Assembly: GCA_949316495.1 (NCBI GenBank)
Contig: OX439005.1
Span: forward strand, 6,233,001-6,297,000
Length of the DNA stretch: 64,000 nucleotides
DNA from: Amphiduros pacificus
Taxonomy: Eukaryota; Annelida; Polychaeta; Phyllodocida; Hesionidae
Direction of reading: 5' to 3'
The translations under genes were made by a program, and so were the position numbers. This document shows positions 37,601-51,000 of the stretch, piece by piece. Under the pieces are notes generated by a model that made no database searches, was not told where the DNA came from, and saw nothing but the letters and a program-made list of their open reading frames with translations. Each line of letters begins with the position of its first letter. The first letter of the stretch is position 1.

Positions 37601-37930
37601 AATATGGGGCAAAATGTGGTTCAATATGTTTAATGACACATTCCTTTGTAACACATATAGATTAGAAATAGCCTGAGCATAATATATTCACAGCTATTTC
37701 GTGGCAGAATAAGATTGCAATAATTTATACCATAATGGACTTGCACATTCTTATAGTATGGAAACATTTTTCCATTATTTGCAGTGGCAATCATTTAGAG
37801 AGTATGGCCTTGTGGAAAACTAACTTGCTAAAGCCCTCACTGTAATTGGTTGTTGTCAATGTTTATTTTGTGAGAATTAGGAGGGCTTCCTCATTTCCTT
37901 TTCACTGTCAGCGATCAAAATTATTTTGAT

Positions 37931-38110
37931 GCATCTTCAGTAAATAGTGGAAAAACACATGACGCGTGAAGCCCTTATTCATTCAACATTCGACCAACTT
38001 TCAGCCATATTGTTTTCGTTGCTTTCACAGCTTGGCTCCACTATCACAAATGATTTTCAATGTAATACAAAGAGTGCGAATGCTTTATCCACTTTGCACT
38101 TTTTATTTTT
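37931..38110. mobile_element. Terminal-repeat copy of the dispersed inverted-repeat family
   Basis: Contains ttgctttcacagcttggct, tatcacaaatgattttc and gtaatacaaagagtgcgaatgc, inverted relative to 37,361-37,450 and parallel to 60,720-60,870. Confidence 0.6.
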
Positions 38111-39799
38111 TTTAATCATAAAAAAACAAACAATTTAAGAGCTTTCCAAAAGTGCTCACCAACTATATTTTACTTTCTGTTATTCTGATGAAAACCATTT
38201 AAATTACAAACAAAAATTCAGCAATATTCAAATATGATATTGCTTACATGTAATTGGACAATAAGACGATTGCCCATCGTCATATTGCTCCATTGAAAAC
38301 AACATACCGGAAGTGCATAGAATAATCGGAAATGCACAAAAAGCTATCTAAACCCAATCATTAAAAACAAGATGATAACCAGCAATTGTACTATAGAATT
38401 TGCTCAATATATTTGGAGAATGGACTACGTTTATCATGAAACTCAATAAATTTTTTTTAAAAAGTTATACCGCTGCAAACGGGTTGCCGGTAAGCAAGAT
38501 AGATTATTGTTAATCTCCACTTGTGAAATGTTCCAAAAATCCAATCAGTTTGTGTGCGCATGTGTCATCAGTTTTGACAGGCGTTGTCCCGTTTTCAGGG
38601 TTAACTAAGGCTGGGATTAGTTTCCGGCTGAACAGAAATAGGCTTAGGAAGTCTCGTGTCATGACGAGATGTAACACGAGATGTGACTCGGGAGATAATC
38701 AAATCACATAAACACAAATCACGTGATCTCAGCTATCCAATCAAAGTTTCATCTATCAAAAGTATAACGAAGACATCCGGTTTTAAACTATTCCTTAGCA
38801 TGCCTCGGGGGTCCCTTGACTCTCCATCAACTAGCACTTTCAGAGAATGTTTACAAATCAGTGTCGCTGCTCTGTGCTTTCTGTGGCTCATGACAGGCTT
38901 GACAAGTGTTTGAGGGCTTCCAGAAGCGGAGTTCCTCTGCGGCGGATTACCGGCCTTCGTAGACTTGACCCAAGGTTGCGTCTGACCGATAACCAGCGAG
39001 AATTAGACAAAGGTTAGGCGGGCGCTTCATCAATGTTTTATCGCCCAACGGCTTCTTAAGTGCCACTTGACAAATGCTGGTCACCTTGAGTTTGCACCTG
39101 ACATACTTGAGCACCTCACATCTTATGGCCAGAACCGGGAGTATGTGAAAAAGAAAGACTTTGGAGACCTGTTCTCCAGTCTTAATGTGCTTAGAATCTG
39201 AACAAAACGCTTTTATGTACCAAATTACTGAACATGTTTTGGTGCTTGGTTTGAATTGTTTAAAGCTAAAAAGTGTTTACAATGAGATGAACTTGGGACG
39301 TTGTTACCGAGAAAAGTTTTGACAAAGCTCCATAACCAATATATATCCCATTTTAAAGTAGTGAATATGGCTGATCTTGTAAATTCTTGAAATGATTATT
39401 TTGAAAAAAATATTTTTTGATGATATGAAATGGAAACAAGAAATAATACAAAAGTTATATTTATCTATTTTTATTATTTTTTGTTTTTGTTCTTATCTAA
39501 CATAGTCAAGTAAAGTTGTAAAGTTGGCCCATTCTCAGGCCAATAACAGATCTGATAATGTAAATATCAAGATTACTATTTTATTATAATCAAAGTTTGA
39601 ATTAAAAAAAAGCGAGAGATGTGGAGATCCAATCCATAAAATGAATATCTGGTATAATAATCATTCCATTCAGAATATTCCCGGAGTAAATAGAAATATT
39701 TCATTTCATACCTTTGAACTATCTTAACCAAGTTACCAGGAAAATAAATGAAATATTTCTCTTCCAAACATGAGTTACCGTAGTGTACATCAAGTTAAT
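38111..39799. other. Intergenic, no gene recognised
   Basis: AT-rich. A short piece near 38,822-38,850 (ctccatcaactagcactttcag) is a further trace of the inverted-repeat family. A GC-richer stretch at 38,915-39,080 holds no supported frame. Confidence 0.4.
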
Positions 39800-39902
39800 T
39801 ACCAGCTCTCTGTCAAGCTTATATACTCTGACTAGTTCCTCTGCGGTGTTCAATTCCTGACCATGCAGAATGACAATTTCTCATATGAGCCGAGGCCCTT
39901 GC

Positions 39903-41320
39903 CTGAAAGCATTCATGAAACCTGACTTTCAGGCACATTTTCTTTACATAACATGAATGTTTATACCCTAAACAGTGCTTTTATGTAGTATTACCCAAAA
40001 TATTCCCTGTTAACAACTTTCTGTGGCACTTGAAAGTTGATCAGTTGTCTGCTGAAACCTACTCCAGCAATTGAACACTTTGTCAACAAGCTTTGTTTAG
40101 CTGGTCAGTGATCTCGTGTAAACACTTGATGAGTTACCAATTGGGCACCTGTCCAGCTTGGGAAACAGGGTGGAGATGTTTTGTACAATTTATTGCCAGG
40201 AGTATACTTCAGAACAACATATGATTATTTTAATATTATTTATAGCAATGAGATAACTGTCATGGTTGTGACAAATATTTTATGGTTGTGAAAGATATAT
40301 CATTTGTGGGAAAAGTATACTATTTATTTGAAAAATATCTTATGCATTTGAAAACCTTTCTGTCAAAATGGTAAGACATGACTCAAAGGCTGTTTGGAAT
40401 CCCCCTTAACTTAAAGCCTAAGATGTGGAAAAAGTGACATTAAATCCCTTTGATCACTGGTTTGGCCTTAAATCACAAGGACTTTGAATGGCAAAACTGT
40501 GAATGCTGATAATTGGTATCAGTGAAATTTATGATTTGACCCTCTGTGATGAAATTTGAGGTTTTTCACACCACTGAATGGGAAGACATCAAAGGCCTGC
40601 ATGGATTCCCCCTTAAAGGCTGGGCTGTATAGATTTATTTTTTTCTTACTTTTGTTTTGCAAACATATATAAAATACAAAATAATAATTTTGTATAGAAA
40701 ACAAAGATGAAGTCTTCATAATGGGGTTCTATTTGAAAGAAATGCACATCAGAACATATAGAACTGAATTATTTTTAGCAAACATAGAAAATATTAAGAA
40801 TAATGACAAAGATGAAATCTTCATATTGGGGGTCAATTTAAGTGATATTCATTTCAGAACATATAAAACAAAATTGTCAATTTCTGCAAAATCTTCTTGC
40901 ACGTTTGTTCTCATAACTTCATAAATATTCATCCGTTTTTAATAATTTTACCACCAAAAGGAAAGCCAAGAAAAGGCACTATCATCATGATAAGTGTTAT
41001 CTTCCGTTTTATTCTCTAAATAGTGAAAACAATGGCTGAAAATGTGTTGCTCCAATTTTGACAATTGGTAAACAACACCTCCTGTGACTTACAGAGCCCC
41101 CTGACAGTTCAAAGGTCAAGGTCACACAACACACTTCCTGTCCAGTACTGGCAGTACTTGGTGGTCACAAGAAATCATAATTCCCAGAGCAGATGTTTTT
41201 TTATGGATTTTAGATATATAGCCTGTATGTATGTCAATTTAAAGGTCATATATTGTTTTCAGATACCTTAAACCACCTTAAAATCACCTGAAACCTTCCA
41301 GGTTTCATGAATGCTTTCAG
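39903..41320. mobile_element. Non-autonomous DNA element with 22-bp inverted ends
   Basis: Left end CTGAAAGCATTCATGAAACC, right end its inverse ggtttcatgaatgctttcag. About 1,418 bp, no transposase. The interior has a direct duplication of about 100 bp (40,707-40,800 against 40,808-40,890, marker gatgaa-tcttcata) and another of gattcccccttaa. It interrupts the SINE inside its tgctaaagggttaaccc region. Homologous to 14,235-14,525. Superfamily not determined because the target duplication is ambiguous: the first seven bases may belong to the SINE. Confidence 0.7.
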
Positions 41321-41342
41321 GGTTAACCCATTGTCCTTGTAA

Positions 41343-41930
41343 TACCTCAGTCGCATTTGCACTGTGTATAAGCCAGGAAGAAAGAATAAGCCTAAATTAT
41401 GGTGTCCCGGGCCGGGCACTGGGAAGTGGTTTTAAGCAATACTTGAGATATGCCGTGTGTTTGGTCACATTATACACGGGCCCTCAAAGTACAGGAGGCA
41501 CCAGTATTATCGCTAGGATACCACAAAGCTATCTGACTATGGCCGATACCTGTGCGGTTACCTGCTGGTCAATTGCCCCCCACCCCCCACACTTTACCGC
41601 ATCACGCGGTGATCTGACGATTGCTATGCAACATCCATCGCTCTTCAGGGTATCGAGGATCATTTAAATTCAAAAATCTCTTATTTCCATTACACTATGC
41701 CTGTCAGCCCTGATATAATCTTGCAATATGTTTGTGGAACACACATGAGAGCCATGTTCTTTATGATGATTTTTTTTCTCAGAAAATATTGTGGAAATGC
41801 TGGTAACTTTCTAAAACTTTCTGGTGACCCGAACGGCCAATAGTGGTCGATAGTCCCACGGTTCCTGGGCTTGCTGGTCGGAAAAAATATTATCGGGGTA
41901 TATTTACTGAAATAAATGCAAACTGACGTA
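41343..41930. mobile_element. PIF/Harbinger-type MITE in the SINE
   Basis: 588 bp with ends TACCTCAGTCGCATTTGCA and, inverted, TACGTCAGTTTGCATTTAT, flanked by TAA on both sides (41,340-41,342 and 41,931-41,933). A 3-bp TWA duplication is the hallmark of PIF/Harbinger. The interrupted SINE supplies an independent check of the empty site: cttgtaaatctgtg. The 118-codon frame inside is not a transposase. Confidence 0.75.
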
Positions 41931-42068
41931 TAAATCTGTGTCTGGGTGGATTATCATGGCAAGGACCAGCGACATGACAATTCATTGAGGCAACACTATA
42001 TCTACAACAAGTAGGTCGCGTCATGAAATGACTGAAATAATATTAGAAATGACGCAAAACTTTATAAG

Positions 42069-42102
<34 letters not shown>

Positions 42103-42104
42103 CA
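42069..42104. repeat. (CA)n microsatellite at SINE tail
   Basis: CA run with one GC interruption directly after the split SINE's gacgcaaaac end. Confidence 0.9.
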
Positions 42105-44236
42105 CGTCGCTGCCATCGCAGCCCAAGCAAACTAATTAAATCATAGGAAATGGCACAGAAATAACAATCCTCACCTCAAAGAATGGAACAACTAGCATCG
42201 ATCTTAACAACTCCCAGCGGAAGTCACGTGACTCTTTCACCCCCACAATAAAGTTCCTCTTGTGCATAGTAATTGTATTCAGCGTGGGATTTAAAATCAA
42301 ATTGTGAATTGTTGGTCCGGAAGATGAAGCGTCAGCCAATTATTTTGCAACATTTTATCAAAATTAATCACATAACCTTTGTTTATATAATTCAACCACA
42401 TTTTTCATTACAGATTGATTTTAGACGAGTTTGTTGTACAGTTATTAATAGTGTTCTCTCGCTTATAGAATTATACCCTGAGAAAGTGCAGCGTGCATGC
42501 TTCATGTTCAATACGATCCTGTTAAGATCGAAGTATTCACTGTAAAATTATCCAACATGGAAACAATGGGCTTGTGACTGGTTTTGTTATGCAGGAATTG
42601 TTTCCATGTACACTATAATATTGTTTGGAAATGATTAAATAATCTTACATAACTTTTATCAAATACAGGGGCCCGTAGATCTGACTACTCATTTATCTTT
42701 TTATTAAGTGTTATGAAGAATTGGGGTATCCCTGAGTTATCTTCAAACTTACACTATAAATTCATCCTACTTTTAAGAAAATACGTACACCCCTAAGTTT
42801 TATTCAATTTTGTCTTAATAACTTTGATCTACATCATGTAGGTGCTCTTGTTTGTAGAAAACATATGTTCAATGCCCATAAGAATGGAGAAAATCAGAGA
42901 CTTCAATAAAAAGATAGTAACCCTGGATTTTGATGGAGGTAGCGCCCAGGTTGGTGAGCGCCGTGGACCGCTGTAACACCACCTCCACGCTTAATGATAC
43001 CAATAAACCAACTTCTCGCTTTTATGGCGGGAAAAGTGTACGCTCTTGACAGGAAGCAGATAATTTATCAGGCGCAGGGACGCAGATGTACGATGGGATA
43101 CCTGACGATTATGGGCGATAATAGGATAACACGAGGCATTGCCAAATCCATGCTGACACTGTTGAGTCCTTGCTGTGAATATTGAACCGGTAAATGTTGT
43201 TCACAGTGTGTGAATCGCATATCGTGTTCTGAATGAGAAAATCTGCTTTTCACATAACTTAATTAAATTTATCAACGTTTTCCTCATTTTCTTTTACAGA
43301 CAATGCATTCCCTTTCTGTAGTAGTTGTGAAAATGTGGATATATATTTGATATTTTTTCTCAAGATGGATCATGATACAAATATAATTATATCAGAGTTG
43401 CGCTAGAACTCCTCTTTGTGGTTTGTTTTCTTTTTAAATTAGTTTCTTCTGCGACTTACAATATTACATATATGCTGGTTGTGCATGACGGGAATGTAAG
43501 CCGAGGCACAGAGGGAAATCAAAATATTTCAGAGTAGAAATAAATAGTGTAAAACTCATTTCTCTTTTAAAAATGTCATACAAGAAAGTTATTAATAAAC
43601 ATGAATATTTTATAATTAAAATATTTGCATAAGTAAATAGTCTGACTGGTTTGAAATATAAAACAGCAAACAAAGCACAGCGCTTGAAAGCCAGTCATTG
43701 GAAACTTTATTCATTTAAAATTTGAGAGTGATTTTGTATTTGTTAATAAGTCAACACAATGACAGATTGGTTAATGGACTTGGAAATTGACCAATTTCAA
43801 AGAATTAATTTTAATTGGAAAATTGTGAAAATCAATATAAATATATTGTATTATATTACAGATTATTGTTTTCTATAAAGGAAATTGCTTTCAGAGCTTC
43901 CAGAGTGTGTTGATATGAGCAATGCCATTTGGTCTTGATAGATTTTAAATGGGCCTTAGCAATTTGCTGATAAGTCATCATTTGGCAATAAACACCTAAT
44001 GACTATGTTGTTGTTTCAAAAGCTGATGGAAAGATTTAAACAAGTCGTCTAACAACACCCAAGAACTGATATACTTAAAACTTGACTGAGAACTAGAAAT
44101 TATTTTAATGAGTGGAGCAATTCCAAAGAACTGCACTACCAAAAACATCAATATCCACTATGGAGAGTGGGGTATTTTATATGCCTCACATAAGTCTGAG
44201 ATTGGTAAAAACCCCATATCTGATACAATCTCTTTC
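42105..44236. other. Intergenic, no gene recognised
   Basis: AT-rich. A GC-richer island at about 42,930-43,190 has a 63-codon plus-strand frame, but no splice sites or family resemblance support it. Confidence 0.4.

Positions 44237-44280
<44 letters not shown>
44237..44280. repeat. (TA)n microsatellite
   Basis: TA run with one CA interruption. Confidence 0.95.
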
Positions 44281-44284
<4 letters not shown>

Positions 44285-44589
44285 CTGCAGACTATCTGAG
44301 GTTAATCCCAAGTTAATGCCACGCCCACCGATAATCCCGGCTGATCAGATTTCACGGTGCTCAGGTCCCACAATGCACCGGGAGATACGAAGCTGCTACC
44401 GGGTGAATACCTCTGCACTCTATACCCCATTGTCCATTCAACACAAGTGTCCCAGTCTCTAAATTATTAAACATTATTAGCCTGCATCTATAGCAGTTGG
44501 CATCTGGGACTTGGTATCAAGCCGGCTAACCGCACCATCAGACGTGCCTTGTGAATGAATGGTCGCTGACAGCTCTTCTCGTCCCTATT

Positions 44590-44662
44590 GTTAATATACT
44601 GGCCAAGCCGTGGTTAATATACTAGGCCAAGCGGTGGTTAATATACTAGGCCAAGCCGTGGT
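44590..44662. repeat. 25-bp tandem repeat, 3 copies
   Basis: ttaatatactaggccaagc plus cgtggt repeated three times with minor changes. Confidence 0.85.
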
Positions 44663-45436
44663 TGATATCATGCCGATATCGTGTGATTGGACACGGAAGG
44701 ACATACCGCAACCATCGATCAGGGTCCTCTATACATTTATACGGACAATACATAATTGTGAGATTTTATTTGTCTCAAAGTTGTTCAATATGAATATGAT
44801 AGTACACACACAGACATCCCAGATAGCACAGACAGCCCAGACATCCCCTGGACATCCCCTTAGCTATTTTTACCTATTTTTACAAAATACGCATCAAACA
44901 CCTTAAACCTTGAGTGGCATAATTGTTCTCTATGGATTTATAAGATGGGGAAGGTTCGATAATAGCAACAATTTAGCCAGAGAGGAAGATATTGAATCTG
45001 AAGTTTTCTTGGAAAACAAAGTCTGGTAGTTTCTTTCCTGTCAGGCAGGTGGAGCTGAGGGTCTTTGATGTGACAGATATCTGTCAAGCTCAGCTCTCCT
45101 CTTGCTGTGTGATACCAAGATACAACTGTAAGTGTATAAAATATGCAAGAATGGGTTCCGACACTGTATTCTATCTTTATATCCTTCTAATAGGTTAGAG
45201 TGAGTTCAAACACTGTTTCTTATCATATCATTCTGAAAGGTTGGAATCACTTTTAATACTTTAATTGTGCCATTCTAAAATGTTAGAATGTTTTTGGTTG
45301 TATGATTCTTAAAGTTCAAACACCAATTTTCTTTAATTCATTCATAAAGGCAAGAATGGGTTCGAACCGTGTGGTTCATTATATAAACCTTATTCATACC
45401 ATGGATATTTGTTAATATTGTGTGAGATACCTTATT
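44663..45436. other. Intergenic, no gene recognised
   Basis: Short degenerate cagacatccc repeats near 44,808-44,862 and scattered ttaga/gggttcgaac repeats at 45,150-45,370. No supported gene. Confidence 0.4.
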
Positions 45437-47270
45437 GTTATATAATAATGGGACCAGCTACTGACACCTGACTGTTATATAATAATGGGACCAGCTACTG
45501 ACACCTGACTGTTATATGATAATGGGACCAGCTACTGACACCTTACTGTTATATAATAATAGGACCAGCTACTGACACCTTACTGTTATATAATAATGGG
45601 GCCAGCTACCGACACCTTACTGTTATATAATAATGGGGCCAGCTACTGACATCTTACTGTTATATAATAATGGGACCAGCTACTGACACCTGACTGTTAT
45701 ATACTAATGGGACCAGCTACTGACACCTTACTGTTATATAATAATGGGGCCAGCTACTGACATCTTACTGTTATATAATAATGGGACCAGCTACTGACAC
45801 CTGACTGTTATATACTAATGGGACCAGCTACTGACACATAATAATGGGACCAGCCATTGGCACCTTACTGTTATATAATAATGGGACCAGCTACTGACAC
45901 CTTACTGTTATATAATAATGGGACCAACTACTGACACTTAACTGTTATATAATAATGGGGCCAGCTACTGAAAACTTACTGTTATATGATAATGGGACCA
46001 GCCACTGACACCCTACTGTTATATAATAATGGGACCAGCCATTGACACCTTACTGTTATATAATAATGGGACCAGCCACTGACACCTAACTGTTATATAA
46101 TAATGGGACCAGCTACTGACACCTTACTGTTATATAATAATGGGGCCAGCTACTGAAAACTTACTTTTATATAATAATGGTACCAGCCACTGACACCTTA
46201 CTGTTATATAATAATGGGACCAGCCATTGACACCTTACTGTTATATAATAATGGGACCAGCTACTGACACCTTACTGTTATATAATAATGGGGCCAGCTA
46301 CTGACACCTTACTGTTATATAATAATGGGGCCAGCTACTGACACCTTACTGTTATATAATAATGGGACCAGCTACTGACACCTTACTTTTATATAATAAT
46401 GGGACCAGCCACTGAAACCTTACTGTTATATAATAATGGGACAAGCCACTGACACCTTACTGTTATATTATAATCGGACCAGCTACTGACACCTTACTGT
46501 TATATAATAATGGGACCAACTACTGACACCTAACTGTTATATAATAATGGGGCCAGCTACTGACACCTTACTGTTATATAATAATGGGACCAGCTACTGA
46601 CACCTTACTGTTATATAATAATGGGACCAGCTACTGACACCTGACTGTTATATAATAATGGGACCAGCTACTGACACCTTACTGTTATATAATAATGGGA
46701 CCAGCTACTGACACCTTGCTATTGTATAATAATGGGACCAGCTACTGACACCTTACTGTTACATAATAATGGGACCAGCCACTGACACCTTACTGTTATA
46801 TAATAATGGGACCAGCTACTGGCACCTTACTGTTATATAATAATGGGACCAGCTACTGACACCTTACTGTTATATAATAATGGGGCCAGCTACTGACACC
46901 TCACTGTTATATAATAATGGGACCAGCTACTGACACCTGACTGTTATATAATAATGGGACCAGCTACTGACACCTTACTGTTATATAATAATGGGGCCAG
47001 CTACTGACACCTTACTGTTATATAATAATGGGACCAGCCACTGACACCTTACTGTTATATAATAATGGGGCCAGCTACTGACACCTTACTGTTATATAAT
47101 AATGGGACTAGCCACTGACACCTTACTGTTATATAATAATGGGACCAGCCATTGACACCTTACTGTTATATAATAATGGGACCAGCCATTGACACCTTAC
47201 TGTTATATAATAATGGGACCAGCCATTGACACCTTACTGTTACATAATAATGGGACCAGCTACTGACAGG
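45437..47270. repeat. 37-bp minisatellite, about 50 copies
   Basis: Unit TATATAATAATGGGACCAGC followed by tactgacaccttactgt. Variants (ggggccagc, ccattgac, aaaactta) recur in blocks, indicating block-wise duplication. TAA in most frames prevents long open frames. Confidence 0.96.
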
Positions 47271-48097
47271 ATTACGTGAAGACCTAGGCATTTATAAAGT
47301 GAGATAGTTCACTCCAGTCTGATTCAGGCCTGGTGTTGTGCAAGGTTCGTTATCAGCTTCATTTCACTGCTTTAATGTCAGGCTATTCTGGGAAAAGAAT
47401 CTTTTAGAGTAAATGCCAAACTGTCAAGGACGCATCACACAGAGAAAAGAAAATTATCAGGAGACCGACAAACAAACAGAACAGTCTGCAGCTGGTTTAA
47501 AGTGAATCGGGACAAGTAAAGAAGTCAATATTCTGCCTGATTTAAAGTGCATCATAATAAGATGAAATTAAAGTCAGGATGAGCCAAAATATTGATATTC
47601 TTTTGTCAGATATCGAATTTGATATGTATTATTATAAAATGATAAGAGAATTTAATTACTATTGTGTGATCGCCAAAACATTTTAATTCTATGAATTATA
47701 TATATTAATCAGTGTAAACATTTCAAAATGGAAATTTGACTTTATAGCCATGTGGATATTGAATTATGTTTTAAATGAAATATCATGTTCGATGATTGAA
47801 AATGTCAAAGGAAAATAATGATACAAAACAAGCAGTTTGAAAACAGAGATTTTATGTTGTGTTCCAAGACTAACCTTTTGGATATTGACAAGTAATAAAC
47901 AAGACAGGAAATAATATAAAGATGAAATCACAGCCAAACCTTTTAAAATATTAATGACCTTAAGTGGGTTTATGAAACAATACAATTCAAACTAATATCA
48001 TTAACAAGAGGTGAAAGCTTATTTGTAAATAAATTATAAATTTGCAACAGAAGGTGGTCCAAGTGAAATAAAAGAGGACATCTGAGTCATAGTTAGT
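47271..48097. other. Intergenic between two arrays
   Basis: AT-rich unique sequence without a supported frame. Confidence 0.4.
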
Positions 48098-51000
48098 GAG
48101 ATGGGGAGGACCAGGCAACGTAAAGAGAACATGGGAGAGGCACAGCTGGTGGGACGGGGAGAACATGGGAGAGGCACAGCTGGTGGGACGGGGAGAAGGA
48201 CTAGGCAACATGAAGAGAACATGGGAGAGGCACAGCTGGTGGGACGGGGAGAAAGACCAGGTAACATGAAGAGAACCTGGAAGAGGCACAGCTGGTGGGG
48301 AGAAGGACCAGGCAACATGAAGAGAACATGGGAGAGGCACAGCTGGTGAGACGGGGAGAAGGATCAGGTAACATGAAGAGAACATGGGAGAGGCACAGCT
48401 GGTGGGACGGGGAGAAGGACCAGGTAACATGAAGAGAACATGGGAGAGGCACAGCCGGTGGGACGGGGAGAAGGACCAGGCAACATGAAGAGAACATGGG
48501 AGAGGCACAGCCGGTGGGACGGGGAGAAGGACCAGGCAACATGAAGAGAACATGGGAGAGGCACAGCTGGTGAGACGGGGAGAAGGATCAGGCCACATGA
48601 AGAGAACATGGGAGAGGCACAGCTGGTGAGACGGGGAGAAGGACCAGGCAACATGAAGAGAACATGGGAGAGGCACAGCTGGTGAGACAATGAGAACATG
48701 GGAGAGGCACAGCTGGTGGGACGGGGAGAAGGACCAGGCCACATGAAGAGAACATGGGAGAGGCACAGCTGGTGAGACGGGGAGAAGGACCAGGCAACAT
48801 GAAGAGAACATGGGAGAGGCACAGCTGGTGAGACAATGAGAACATGGGAGAGGCACAGCTGGTGGGACGGGGAGAAGGACCAGGCCACATGAAGAAAACA
48901 TGGGAGAGGCGCAGCTGGTGGGACGGGGAGAAGGACCAGGCAACATGACGAGAACATGGGAGAGGCACAGCTGGTGGGACGGGGAGGAGGACCAGGCAAC
49001 ATGAAGAGAACATGGGAGAGGCACAGCTGGTGGGACGGGGAGAAGGACCAGGTAACATGAAGAGAACATGGGAGAGGCACAGCAGGTGGGGAGAAGGACC
49101 AGGCAACATGAAGAGAACATGGGAGAGGCACAGCTGGTGGGACGGGGAGAAGGACCAGGCAACATGAAGAGAACATGGGAGAGGCACAGCTGGTGGGGAG
49201 AAGGACCAGGTAACATGACGAGAACATGGGAGAGGCACAGCTGGTGAGACGGGGAGAAGGACCAGGTAACATGACGAGAACATGGGAGAGGCACAGCTGG
49301 TGGGACGGGGAGGAGGACCAGGTAACATGACGAGAACATGGGAGAGGCACAGCTGGTGGGACGGGGAGGAGGACCAGGTAACATGACGAGAACATGGGAG
49401 AGGCACAGCTGGTGGGGAGAAGGACCAGGCAACATGAAGAGAACATGGGAGAGGCACAGCTGGTGGGACGGGGAGAAGGACCAGGCAACATGAAGAGAAC
49501 ATGGGAGAGGCACAGCTGGTGGGGAGAAGGACCAGGCAACATGAAGAGAACATGGGAGAGGCACAGCTGGTGGGACGGGGAGAAGGACCAGGCAACATGA
49601 AGAGAACATGGGAGAGGCACAGCTGGTGGGATGGGGAGGAGGACCAGGTAACATGACGAGAACATGGGAGAGGCACAGCTGGTGAGACGGGGAGAAGGAC
49701 CAGGTAACATGACGAGAACATGGGAGAGGCACAGCTGGTGGGACGGGGAGGAGGACCAGGTAACATGACGAGAACATGGGAGAGGCACAGCTGGTGGGAC
49801 GGGGAGGAGGACCAGGTAACATGAAGAGAACATGGGAGAGGCACAGCTGGTGGGACGGGGAGAAGGACCAGGCAACATGAAGAGAACATGGGAGAGGCAC
49901 AGCTGGTTGGGAGAAGGACCAGGCAACATGAAGAGAACATGGGAGAGGCACAGCTGGTGGGACGGGGAGAAGGACCAGGCAACATGAAGAGAACATGGGA
50001 GAGGCACAGCTGGTGGGATGGGGAGGAGGACCAGGTAACATGACGAGAACATGGGAGAGGCACAGCTGGTGAGACGGGGAGAAGGACCAGGCAACATGAA
50101 GAGAACATGGGAGAGGCACAGCTGGTGGGACGGGGAGAAGGACCAGGTAACATGAAGAGAACATGGGAGAGGCACAGCTGGTGGGACGGGGAGGAGGACC
50201 AGGCAACATGAAGAGAACATGGGAGAGGCACAGCTGGTGGGACGGGGAGAAGGACCAGGTAACACGAAGAGAACATGGGAGAGGCACAGCTGGTGGGACG
50301 GGGAGAACATGGGAGAGGCACAGCTGGTGAGACGGGGAGAAGGACCAGGTAACATGAAGAGAACATGGGAGAGGCACAGCTGGTTGGACGGGGAGAAGGA
50401 CCAGGTAACACGAAGAGAACATGGGAGAGGCACAGCTGGTGGGACAGGGAGGACATGGGAGAGGCACAGCTGGTGGGACGGGGAGAAGGACCAGGCAACA
50501 TGAAGAGAACATGGGAGAGGCACAGCTGGTGGGACGGGGAGGAGGACCAGGTAACATGAAGAGAACATGGGAGAGGCACAGCTGGTGGGACGGGGAGAAG
50601 GACCAGGTAACATGAAGAGAACATGGGAGAGGCACAGCTGGTGGGACGGGGAGGAGGACCAGGCAACATGAAGAGAACATGGGAGAGGCACAGCTGGTGA
50701 GACGGGGAGAACATGGGAGAGGCACAGCTGGTGGGACGGGGAGAAGAACCAGTCAACATGAAGAGAACATGGGAGAGGCACAGCTGGTGGGACGGGGAGA
50801 AGGACCAGGCAACATGAAGAGAACATGGGAGAGGCACAACTGGTGGGACGGGGAGAAGGACCAGGTAACATGAAGAGAACATGGGAGAGGCACAGCTGGT
50901 GGGACGGGGAGGAGGACCAGGCAACATGAAGAGAACATGGGAGAGGCACAGCTGGTGGGACGGGGAGAACATGGGAGAGGCACTGCTGGTGGGACGGGGA

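Larger units (their letters stand above)
39800..42104 (+). mobile_element. SINE split into three pieces by two insertions
   Basis: Pieces of the SINE family seen at 13,649 lie in order: head 39,800-39,902 (degenerate, box A part lost), middle 41,321-41,342 (ggttaacccattgtccttgtaa) and body plus tail 41,931-42,068, ending in a (CA)n run to 42,104. The gaps are filled by a 1.4-kb inverted-repeat element and a 588-bp PIF/Harbinger-type MITE. Sequence divergence is greater than in the copy at 13,649, so this copy is older. Confidence 0.8.

Noticed and set aside
41311-41667. 118-codon plus-strand frame
   Set aside because: It crosses from the SINE into the PIF/Harbinger-type MITE, so it is not a natural protein.
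44108-44462. 63- and 116-codon plus-strand frames
   Set aside because: Both run through a (TA)n microsatellite in different frames and have no family resemblance.
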